Assembly: GCA_002336465.1 (NCBI GenBank)
Contig: DDEP01000116.1
Span: 1-6,507 of the forward strand
Source of the DNA: Pedobacter sp. UBA1951
GTDB taxonomy: Bacteria > Bacteroidota > Bacteroidia > Sphingobacteriales > Sphingobacteriaceae
DNA: 6,507 bases
Direction: 5' to 3'
In this document: piece by piece, positions 1-6,110 of the stretch
Numbering within the stretch: the first letter of the stretch is position 1
Layout: the number at the start of each line of letters is the position of its first letter
Notes under the pieces: model-generated
What the model was told of the DNA's origin: nothing
Database searches by the model: none
The model's input: only the letters and a program-made list of their open reading frames with translations
Made by a program: the position numbers and the translations under genes

Positions 1-6
1 GTTTAA

Positions 7-134
7 CGTCATTCCGAACTCGTTTCGGAATCTCTTACTACCTCTCACATTAAGCTTCCCGAAGTTATATTCGGGACGAGTTATCGAAGTGTAGACAGTT
101 TGGTAAAATAGGCTTCGACGGGCTCAGCCTGACA
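7..134. repeat. Dispersed palindromic repeat A, copy 1
   Basis: This element lies beyond the 3' end of mgtA. It opens with a perfect hairpin, ATTCCGAA (11-18) and TTCGGAAT (24-31) around a 5-base loop. A second hairpin, TCCCGAA (57-63) with TTCGGGA (70-76), follows. It ends with GGCTTCGACGGGCTCAGCC TGACA (111-134), in which AGGCT (110-114) pairs with AGCCT (126-130). Positions 7-63 match 4424-4480 at 55 of 57 bases, and 111-134 matches 4494-4517 at 23 of 24. The middle is longer here than in copy 2. No reading frame crosses it convincingly. It is probably a non-coding dispersed intergenic repeat of REP or MITE type. Confidence 0.85.
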
Positions 135-147
135 CATTGTATTTCAA

Positions 148-206
148 CGTCACCCTGACCTGTAGCGAAATGGAAAGTTACGTAGTAAAACAAGTTCAGC
201 ATGACG
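148..206. repeat. Dispersed palindromic repeat B, copy 1
   Basis: This 59-bp element begins 13 bases after repeat A and ends 22 bases before the mgtA stop codon. Its ends are CGTCA (148-152) and TGACG (202-206), part of an imperfect 13-bp terminal inverted repeat. The core CTGTAGCGAA is shared with the two other B copies, and the right end TAGTAAAACAAGTTCAGCATG resembles that of copy 2 with two differences. An internal GTAGC/GTTAC stem is kept with one G-U pair. Read on the transcribed strand, it would fold in the 3' untranslated end of the mgtA message. It has no T run, so it is not a standard intrinsic terminator. Confidence 0.8.
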
Positions 207-228
207 TTTATATTAATGCTTTACTTTA

Positions 229-2934
229 TTATAACCAGGTTTTAAACTTCTTGATGAACCAATTTTTAACCAATTGAGTAAGTAAACAATAAGATAGTAA
301 AATACCAATTAACCAAGGGAAATAACTAAGTGGCAGTGGCTGCATTTTAAGTGCTCCTGCAAAAGGTGAAAATGGGATTGCTATACCTATTACCATGATC
401 AAAGAAGTGAGCGCTACTACTGGAGCTGCTGCCCAACTTTGTATAAAAGGTATTTTTCTTGTACGTATCATATGAATGATAAGAGTTTGCGATAACAAGC
501 CTTCTATAAACCAACCGCTTTGAAAGAGGGTTTGGTGAGCGGGTGCATTTGCTTTAAATACATAAAACATCACGGCAAATGTTGCAAAGTCAAAAATTGA
601 ACTAATTGGGCCTATAAAAAGCATAAATTTTGAAACGCCCTTTGCATCCCATTTTTTAGGTTCGGTTAAAAAATCTTCATCCATCTTATCCCACGGAATG
701 GATATTTGCGAAATATCGTAGAGTAAGTTCTGTATCAGCAAATGAATAGGTAGCATAGGCAAGAATGGTAAAAATGCACTGGCTCCTAGCATACTGAACA
801 TATTACCAAAATTGCTGCTGGCAGTCATTTTTATATACTTGATGATATTGCCGAAAGTCCGTCTTCCATAGATTACACCTTTGCGCAATACCATGAGGTC
901 CTTTTCCAATAAAATAATATCGGCACTTTCCTTAGTAATGTCGACAGCATTATCTACACTGATGCCTACATCGGCTTCTTTCAATGCTGCTGCATCGTTA
1001 ATACCATCGCCCATAAAACCAACGGTATGACCTTTACTGCGCAGGGCTTTTACGACTCTTACTTTTTGTAAAGGACTTAGTTTGGCAAATACAGAAACTT
1101 CATCAATCTGTTGTAGTAAATCATTGTCGCTCATTTTTTCTAGATCACTGCCCTTAATGATATGCTGAACTGGAATACCAATATCACCACAGATTTTTCT
1201 GGTTACGATTTCATTATCGCCTGTAAGTACTTTTATACCCACACCCAATTGCTGTAATGCCTCAATAGCAGGTTTTGATGATGGTTTTGCCGGATCTAAA
1301 AAACCGATAAATCCGGTTAGGGTCATGTTCTTTTCGTCTTCAACAGAATAAGTTAGCGGGTGTGCACCATCAAATTCTTTAATAGCTACCAGCAATACTC
1401 TTAATCCTTCTTCATTCATTCTTTTGGATGTATGCAGCACAATATTGCGCATGTTTTTATCCATTGGCACAACTTTATCATTTTCTATGTGTAGATTTCG
1501 GTCATCTCCTGGATCAAAAGCGCTATTGCATAGCTCCAACATTTCTTCTACTGCACCTTTGCAGATCAGTAAGTGCTTTCCATTGCGCATCCGTAAGATT
1601 ACCGACATGCGCCTGCGTTGAAAATCGAAAGGGATTTCATCTACTTTTACAAAATGCTCTTCTACCTTTAGATAATCATGTAACTCAATATGTTCTAGCA
1701 CTGCTTTATCTAATAGATTTTTAAGCCCTGTTTGGTGAAAGCTGTTCAGATAAGCCCATTTCAGTACCTCATCATCCTCCATGCCAAAAACATTGAGGTG
1801 TTTTTCTAGTACAATCTTATCTAAGGTTAAGGTTCCCGTTTTGTCAGTACACAGAATATCCATGGCACCAATGTTTTGAATGGAATTGAGGCGCTTAACA
1901 ATTACTTTGCGTTTGCTCATATTCACGGCTCCTTTTGCCAGATTTGCCGTAACGATCATTGGGAGCATTTCTGGTGTTAAGCCCACTGCAACCGCAATAG
2001 CAAATAGCAAGGCCTCTGGCCAGTTCCCTTTTACCAGTCCATTGACCAAGAAGATAACCGGAACCATAATTAACATGAAACGGATCAGTAAGAAGCTGAT
2101 TTTATTGATGCCTTTGTCAAAACTTGTTTCTGGACGCTCATTGGTGATAGATTTGCTGATACTGCCAAAATAAGTATAGCCACCAGTTGCAACAACAATG
2201 GCCGAAGCAGAACCACTTACTATGTTGGTTCCCATAAAAGCTAGGTTATTTAACTCTGTGGGTTGTCTTTTATCTGCATCACGAATGGCCAAATAGTTTT
2301 TTTCTACGGGAAGCGCTTCACCGGTAAGCATACTTTCGCTTACAAACAGATCTTTACTGCGTAAAATGCGGCAGTCTGCAGGAACCATATCACCTGCCGA
2401 AAGGTAAACAACATCCCCGGGAACCAATTCGCTGAGTGGTAATTCTATTTTTCCTCTAAACTTTCGTAAAACGGTTGCGGTTGTTTTAACCATGCTCTTT
2501 AGCTTTTCTGCAGCTCTGTTGCTTCTGTATTCTTGTATAAAGCGCAACAATACACTTACCACTACCATAACAGACACTACTATAACTGTTTTGAAATCAC
2601 GTTCTGGAGCAGAAGGTAGCCAAACATCAATAATAAACGATACCAAAGCAATGGTAAGCAAAATGTAAATAAAGGGGTTTAGAAATGCTTGCAATAGTTG
2701 CACATACCAACGTGGGGCTTTTTGGTGCTGCACTTCATTGTAACCGAATTTTAACAGACGATCATCTGCTGTAATCTTTGTTATACCTTCTTCGCTACTT
2801 TCTAACATAGCATACACAAAATTTTCATCCTGCTTTGAAGCATTTTGTAGTTTTAATACCGTGCCTACATTCATTCCACTTTGGCTGATAATAGAATGAA
2901 AAGGATTTTTTATGGTATCTTTAAGTTTTTTCAT
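229..2934 (-). CDS. mgtA: Magnesium-importing P-type ATPase (P3B, MgtA/MgtB type)
   Basis: This is an inner-membrane P-type ATPase expected to bring Mg2+ into the cytoplasm at the cost of ATP. The 901-residue length fits the MgtA/MgtB family. In order I see the actuator-domain motif LTGEALP (203-209), the membrane motif PEMLP (321-325), the phosphorylation motif DKTGTLT with Asp364, the nucleotide-binding CKGA (458-461), TGDN (571-574) and the hinge GDGIND (642-647). The segment LLIQNLLYDISQISIPWD (732-749), the C-terminal QTLFQSGWF and HMIRTR stretches (801-809, 821-826) and LPLSYFPW (867-874) closely match the E. coli MgtA sequence as I remember it, which separates it from Ca2+ or K+ ATPases. 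The start lies 15 bases after the stop of the MntP-like gene, with a weak AGGG about five bases upstream, so it is probably the last gene of the mgtC operon. No key residue is missing. The symbol mgtA rather than mgtB is a convention here. Confidence 0.96.
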   Translation of the reverse strand: MKKLKDTIKNPFHSIISQSGMNVGTVLKLQNASKQDENFVYAMLESSEEGITKITADDRLLKFGYNEVQHQKAPRWYVQLLQAFLNPFIYILLTIALVSFIIDVWLPSAPERDFKTVIVVSVMVVVSVLLRFIQEYRSNRAAEKLKSMVKTTATVLRKFRGKIELPLSELVPGDVVYLSAGDMVPADCRILRSKDLFVSESMLTGEALPVEKNYLAIRDADKRQPTELNNLAFMGTNIVSGSASAIVVATGGYTYFGSISKSITNERPETSFDKGINKISFLLIRFMLIMVPVIFLVNGLVKGNWPEALLFAIAVAVGLTPEMLPMIVTANLAKGAVNMSKRKVIVKRLNSIQNIGAMDILCTDKTGTLTLDKIVLEKHLNVFGMEDDEVLKWAYLNSFHQTGLKNLLDKAVLEHIELHDYLKVEEHFVKVDEIPFDFQRRRMSVILRMRNGKHLLICKGAVEEMLELCNSAFDPGDDRNLHIENDKVVPMDKNMRNIVLHTSKRMNEEGLRVLLVAIKEFDGAHPLTYSVEDEKNMTLTGFIGFLDPAKPSSKPAIEALQQLGVGIKVLTGDNEIVTRKICGDIGIPVQHIIKGSDLEKMSDNDLLQQIDEVSVFAKLSPLQKVRVVKALRSKGHTVGFMGDGINDAAALKEADVGISVDNAVDITKESADIILLEKDLMVLRKGVIYGRRTFGNIIKYIKMTASSNFGNMFSMLGASAFLPFLPMLPIHLLIQNLLYDISQISIPWDKMDEDFLTEPKKWDAKGVSKFMLFIGPISSIFDFATFAVMFYVFKANAPAHQTLFQSGWFIEGLLSQTLIIHMIRTRKIPFIQSWAAAPVVALTSLIMVIGIAIPFSPFAGALKMQPLPLSYFPWLIGILLSYCLLTQLVKNWFIKKFKTWL

Positions 2935-2949
2935 AACACCCTGTTTTAC

Positions 2950-3492
2950 TTATTGAATAAAGAAGATTATAATACCTATGATCATTATAATGAGTGATGC
3001 TTTTTTGATCAAGGAAAGCATTTTTGTGTTTTTTGTATACCAACCAATGGTTAGCATTATGCCCAAAGCAATCATGCTAATTGGATAAGCCATATCATAA
3101 TGTATTTGTAAAGCGTTTAAAGAAAAACCTAATACAAACACATAGATAGAGGTAGCTAACGCAATACCCAAAAAGCCATTCAGACCAAACTGAATGTTAT
3201 TGTTTTCTTTCTTCGCTACTTTAAGATCTTGGTGCATTCTAAGTACTGTAGCAAGTAGTATAGCTACAGCTATCCATTTTTCCATGCCAATAAGGTTTGG
3301 CAGAAGTTTGGCTAGCTTGCTTCCATACATAAAGGCCTGCATCTGTATATTTAAGAGAATAAATAATAGGAGCAGGGTTTCTCTTAGCTTTACCTTAGCC
3401 GCACAATTTTGGCTCATGGCCGATAACATGAGATTATCTGATGCAATACCTATGGAAATACAAACGGCAGATATGAAATTGATTGGCAGCAT
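2950..3492 (-). CDS. Divergent MntP-like (DUF204) six-helix membrane protein
   Basis: This is a 180-residue, almost wholly hydrophobic protein with about six predicted membrane helices (roughly 3-24, 38-56, 70-88, 104-125, 133-151, 162-179), arranged as two three-helix halves. By eye it aligns with the E. coli Mn2+ exporter MntP (188 residues): KWIAVAILLATVLRM (72-86) matches HWIAFVLLIFLGGRM, and GIALATSIYVFVLGFSL (109-125) matches TTAIATSLDAMAVGVGL. Asp19 corresponds to the first conserved aspartate, D16 of MntP. The second, D118, is replaced by Tyr117, and the Glu/Pro of helix 2 also appear lost (ILLNIQMQ, 45-52). The start codon overlaps the mgtC stop as TAATG, which implies translational coupling, and mgtA follows after 15 bases. 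Family membership is a fairly strong inference from remembered sequence. Mn2+ export is doubtful given the lost residues. A Mg2+-linked role is suggested only by the neighbours. Confidence 0.65.
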   Translation of the reverse strand: MLPINFISAVCISIGIASDNLMLSAMSQNCAAKVKLRETLLLLFILLNIQMQAFMYGSKLAKLLPNLIGMEKWIAVAILLATVLRMHQDLKVAKKENNNIQFGLNGFLGIALATSIYVFVLGFSLNALQIHYDMAYPISMIALGIMLTIGWYTKNTKMLSLIKKASLIIMIIGIIIFFIQ

Positions 3493-4196
3493 TATAAATC
3501 TGATTGTGTTCCACTAATTTCCCAACTCACTCTTGTTACTTTATCTTCGATAGTTAATCGACTTGCTACGCGCTCTATTAAGCTATCCTGAGGTGTAGCA
3601 GCTTTTATTTCGGCTGTTATATTTACATCAGGTATATCATTGTCTTCATTGCTTGTTAATGATTTGAGCATTAGTTTTTCGTCATTGCCTAGCATTTGCA
3701 TGAGTAATACCCTGATATGGTTTTCAACATCTGTTTTACATTTAATGGTAAACAGGTAATCTGTTTGAATAGTAGCCGATTTCATAAATGTTATGCGGCT
3801 TAATTGTGTTCCCACAGGTCGGAGAGCAATATGGGTAAGCATTACCGCTCCTGAAACAATAGCTCCCTCTTGGACCATGCCAATACCACACAAAGCACCC
3901 ACAGCAGCAGAACACCATATGGTTGCAGCTGTATTGAGCCCTTGCACATTTAATCCGTCTTTCATAATTACCCCAGCACCTAAGAAACCAATACCACTAA
4001 CAATGTATGAAGCTATCCTCCCGGTAGCATCTCCTCCAATCTTTATAGAAAGTAATACGAAAGCAGCCGATCCCATTGATACCAGTGTATTGGTTCTGAG
4101 ACCTGCACTTTTTTGGCGCCATTGCCGTTCTATACCAATAGCAGCGCCAAATGCCAATGCAATAAATAGTCTGATAGCAAATTCTAGCGTTGTCAT
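3492..4196 (-). CDS. mgtC: MgtC/SapB-family protein, full-length MgtC type
   Basis: MgtC is an inner-membrane protein needed for growth in low Mg2+. In Salmonella it also restrains the F1Fo ATP synthase and supports survival in macrophages. The 234 residues match the 231-residue Salmonella protein in length and layout: an N-terminal hydrophobic domain (about 1-130) followed by a soluble ACT-like C-terminal domain (about 145-234). Signature segments are IGIERQWRQKSAGLRTN (20-36), SYIVSGIGFLGAGVIMKDG (63-81) and GLNTAATIWCSAAVGALCG (86-104). Asn88 and Cys153 line up with Asn92 and Cys155, which I recall as functionally important in Salmonella MgtC. The C-terminal domain separates it from short SapB-like paralogues. 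It is first in the cluster, so promoter and leader signals should lie in the 158 bp before the next repeat. Its stop overlaps the MntP-like start by one base. Context with mgtA supports a magnesium-stress role; a virulence role cannot be inferred. Confidence 0.93.
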   Translation of the reverse strand: MTTLEFAIRLFIALAFGAAIGIERQWRQKSAGLRTNTLVSMGSAAFVLLSIKIGGDATGRIASYIVSGIGFLGAGVIMKDGLNVQGLNTAATIWCSAAVGALCGIGMVQEGAIVSGAVMLTHIALRPVGTQLSRITFMKSATIQTDYLFTIKCKTDVENHIRVLLMQMLGNDEKLMLKSLTSNEDNDIPDVNITAEIKAATPQDSLIERVASRLTIEDKVTRVSWEISGTQSDL

Positions 4197-4354
4197 TTTA
4201 TTTCCAATTACATTTAATTTCTAACCGGCTGCAAATTTCTGAAACCGTTATTGAGAAGGCTGTTAGAGAGCCAACAGAAAAAAATTAGAATTTTATTAGA
4301 ATGCGTTACCTTGATTGGGAATGAAGAAGAAAGCAGCGTAGTTTTGTTGGGTAG
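4197..4354 (-). promoter_or_regulatory. mgtC: Upstream region of mgtC (probable promoter and leader)
   Basis: This 158-bp AT-rich stretch is the only non-repeat DNA upstream of the mgtC cluster, so it should hold the promoter. I see no exact Bacteroidota -7 box (TAnnTTTG). The nearest is TAATTTTT on the minus strand (4287-4280), without a clear -33 element. A short stem, CTGTT (4260-4264) with AACAG (4273-4277), lies in the likely leader. No Pro-rich leader peptide like those before Salmonella mgtC or mgtA is visible, and I do not recognise a riboswitch. Promoter placement is inferred from position alone. Confidence 0.45.
4284..4302. promoter_or_regulatory. 8-bp direct repeat, 11-bp period, upstream of mgtC
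   Basis: Two exact copies of ATTAGAAT (4284-4291 and 4295-4302) are separated by TTT, about 90 bp before the mgtC start. An 11-bp period puts both on the same helix face, the usual geometry for OmpR/PhoB-type response regulator sites. The second half, as read on the minus strand, overlaps the weak TAATTTTT box. The sequence is AT-rich, so chance is a real alternative. Confidence 0.3.
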
Positions 4355-4410
4355 GATGCTGACCTGTAGCGAAGCGGAAAGCGGCTTAGTAAAACGAGTT
4401 TAGCATGACG
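4355..4410. repeat. Dispersed palindromic repeat B, copy 2
   Basis: This 56-bp B element starts GATGCTGACCTGTAGCGAAG and ends GAGTTTAGCATGACG. ATGCT (4356-4360) pairs with AGCAT (4402-4406) at the ends. It shares CTGTAGCGAAGCGGAAAGC with copy 3 and the TAGTAAAAC right half with copy 1, which makes it intermediate between the two. The internal GTAGC stem is disrupted here (GCGGC instead of GCTAC). It lies between the mgtC upstream region and repeat A copy 2. Confidence 0.8.
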
Positions 4411-4423
4411 AAGCCATTTTTAG

Positions 4424-4517
4424 CGTCATTCCGAACTCGTTTCGGAATCTCTTACTACCTGTCACATTGAGCTTCCCGAAATGTAAACAATTAGGCTTCG
4501 ACAGGCTCAGCCTGACA
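4424..4517. repeat. Dispersed palindromic repeat A, copy 2
   Basis: This is the second A element, in direct orientation to 7-134 but with a shorter centre. It contains the same hairpin, ATTCCGAA (4428-4435) with TTCGGAAT (4441-4448). A 58-bp imperfect palindrome follows: TGTCA (4460-4464), TGAGC (4468-4472) and CGAA (4477-4480) are mirrored at exactly matching distances by TTCG (4497-4500), GCTCA (4505-4509) and TGACA (4513-4517). It lies 13 bases after B copy 2 and 23 bases before B copy 3. No coding potential is seen. Confidence 0.85.
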
Positions 4518-4540
4518 AGGAGGAGTTATTATCCACAGTA

Positions 4541-4629
4541 GATGCTGATCTGTAGCGAAGCGGAAAGCTACGGGGCAAACTCTTTTCGCTGAGGCTATGT
4601 TTTTTTTAGCCAAGCTGTTCAGCATGACG
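4541..4629. repeat. Dispersed palindromic repeat B, copy 3, with internal insertion
   Basis: This B element is 89 bp, about 33 bp longer than copy 2. The ends ATGCTGA (4542-4548) and TCAGCAT (4619-4625) are a perfect 7-bp inverted pair. GTAGC (4552-4556) and GCTAC (4567-4571) form an inner stem. The additional sequence carries its own stem, GGCTA and TAGCC around a T-rich loop (about 4593-4611). It lies 65 bases downstream of the kinase stop codon, so it would be transcribed in the kinase 3' end. The run of eight or so T is on the plus strand, the wrong strand for terminating the kinase message. Confidence 0.8.
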
Positions 4630-4694
4630 AATAATACTATTTAATCCATAATTATCCTATTATTAGAAGTTCTATGTGGTAATTGCAAATAAGC

Positions 4695-6110
4695 TTAATA
4701 TGATAATGGTATCACAGGCAATTGAACCTTAAAAGTTGTTCCTTGTTTTGCTTTGGACCGTACGCTAATTGTTCCTTGGTGCAGCGTGATGATTTTCTGC
4801 GTTAGAGAAAGACCTATGCCATTTCCTTCAGCAATTTCTTTGTTTTCGCCACGATAGAAAGGGGTAAAGATATGTTGCATATCTTTTTCTGAAATGCCCA
4901 TGCCCTTATCGATGAAGTTAAGAGTTATTGAGGAGTGTTGTGTGATGGGTGTTGAGTTGGAAGTTAGAGGTTGATTGAACGAAATGGAAACTGTGCTTTT
5001 ATGGTCATTTGAAAATTTGCACCCATTCTCAAATAAGTTAACAAAAGCTACTTTTAATAGGTATTCGTTACCATTAGCCAACATCTGATGGTCGTTTTCG
5101 GGATTATCTTCAAAATGTATATCAATCTTATACCCTGGGTTTGTTTGCTGTACTTGCTGCCGGGCATCTAACAGAATTTCGTCTATACGGATTTCTTTGA
5201 AGTTGATTTCAGTAGGATCATAACTTGCTTTTGCCAGATCGAGCAGGCTGTTAGACAAACGCACCATTTTTTTTGAATCGCTCAAGGCATTGGCTATAGC
5301 CATTCTATATTCTTCGTTGGTACGTTCTTTATTAGAGGAAAGTTCAAGTTCTGCAATAATAGCTGTAAGCGGTGTACGTAACTCGTGTGAAATATTCGAA
5401 ACAAAATGTTTTTGGGCATCAAAAGAATGTTCTAAACGATTGAGCATTTGATTAAAGGTATTGGCCAACTCTGCTAGCTCGTCTTTATTTCCTTTATCAT
5501 TTAACCTTAGATCAAGATTGGTAGCCGATATGTTCTTAGCCTTTTCTATCATTTCGCTAACAGGCTCTAATGCTTTTTTAGACAAGAATACACCTGCTAT
5601 AAGTATGAATAGGATAGATGTTACAAAAACAATGATGCTTTTGGCAAGCAAATCATTCAATTTATTATAACCGTATTGGTCAAAAGCAGCAGCAGTGATC
5701 ACATAATTTTTGTCTTTATAGGCATAACGTAAACCCACTACTTGCCATCTCTGTTGATAAAACTCTATTTCTCCTTTTTGGTTGATCTTATTGATCATGG
5801 GCTTGGTTTCTTTTACAAAGTCTATATCTACTGCATCGTGGTATAATAATTTAAAATCGGTATCATAAATAGCCACTTCCACTTCGTTAAGTATTTTACG
5901 ATTGTTGTGGTAAATGTCTTGTAATATCTTCTTATCTACATTGGCGTTAAAGAAGAGATTAGCTTTGGTGATGGCCTCTTTCTTTAAAAGACTATAAAAC
6001 TCTGTTTCTCGTTTTTCTTTTGCTGATAAATAAATAATAGCAGCAAACAGCAACAGGATAATTGCTGTAATGACGGTGAATAGGATGGTTAAGCGAGTCC
6101 GTATCTTCAT
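4695..6110 (-). CDS. Membrane sensor histidine kinase (HAMP, HisKA, HATPase_c)
   Basis: This is a complete 471-residue two-component sensor kinase. Membrane helices at about 7-29 and 157-176 enclose an extracytoplasmic sensor region of roughly 125 residues, possibly PAS/PDC-like, with five aspartates within 83-97. A HAMP linker follows (about 176-228). The dimerisation/phosphoacceptor motif SHELRTPLT carries His242. The ATPase domain shows the N box (NLFENGCKFS, 358-367), G1 (DKGMGIS, 401-407), F box (HIFTPFYR, 413-420) and G2 (GNGIGLSLT, 429-437). This layout is typical of kinases paired with OmpR-type regulators. Residues 379-395 form a Ser/Thr/Gln/Asn-rich loop between the N and G1 boxes that looks like a local insertion. 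The start overlaps the stop of the S23-like gene as ATGA, so translation is probably coupled. No partner regulator is in the window. The signal is unknown; lying immediately upstream of the mgt cluster makes it a candidate but unproven regulator of it. Confidence 0.93.
   Translation of the reverse strand: MKIRTRLTILFTVITAIILLLFAAIIYLSAKEKRETEFYSLLKKEAITKANLFFNANVDKKILQDIYHNNRKILNEVEVAIYDTDFKLLYHDAVDIDFVKETKPMINKINQKGEIEFYQQRWQVVGLRYAYKDKNYVITAAAFDQYGYNKLNDLLAKSIIVFVTSILFILIAGVFLSKKALEPVSEMIEKAKNISATNLDLRLNDKGNKDELAELANTFNQMLNRLEHSFDAQKHFVSNISHELRTPLTAIIAELELSSNKERTNEEYRMAIANALSDSKKMVRLSNSLLDLAKASYDPTEINFKEIRIDEILLDARQQVQQTNPGYKIDIHFEDNPENDHQMLANGNEYLLKVAFVNLFENGCKFSNDHKSTVSISFNQPLTSNSTPITQHSSITLNFIDKGMGISEKDMQHIFTPFYRGENKEIAEGNGIGLSLTQKIITLHQGTISVRSKAKQGTTFKVQLPVIPLSY

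Noticed and set aside
1..228. Possible remnant of an insertion sequence or gene downstream of mgtA.
   Set aside because: No transposase fragment or plausible reading frame is visible. The stretch is accounted for by repeats A and B and short AT-rich joins.
4208..4213. ATGTAA start-stop minimal reading frame on the minus strand, just before mgtC.
   Set aside because: Such start-stop pairs occur by chance in AT-rich leaders, and there is no SD or conserved context to support regulation.
3793..4224. A 143-codon open frame on the plus strand opposite mgtC, and similar plus-strand frames opposite mgtA, the MntP-like gene and the kinase.
   Set aside because: They lie fully antisense to well-supported genes, have no family motifs and unnatural compositions, and disappear where the opposite gene ends.
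4197..4354. Possible Mg2+ riboswitch (M-box) or Pro-rich leader peptide before mgtC.
   Set aside because: I could not find the long multi-helix M-box layout or a Pro-rich small frame. Only one weak 5-bp stem is seen.
4593..4611. GGCTA-T-rich-TAGCC stem with a T run as an intrinsic terminator for the kinase.
   Set aside because: The T run is in the loop and on the plus strand, so the minus-strand transcript has A residues there and no trailing U tract.
4355..4629. Repeated B-A-B units as a CRISPR-like array.
   Set aside because: The units differ in length and sequence, there are no uniform spacers, and no cas genes are present.
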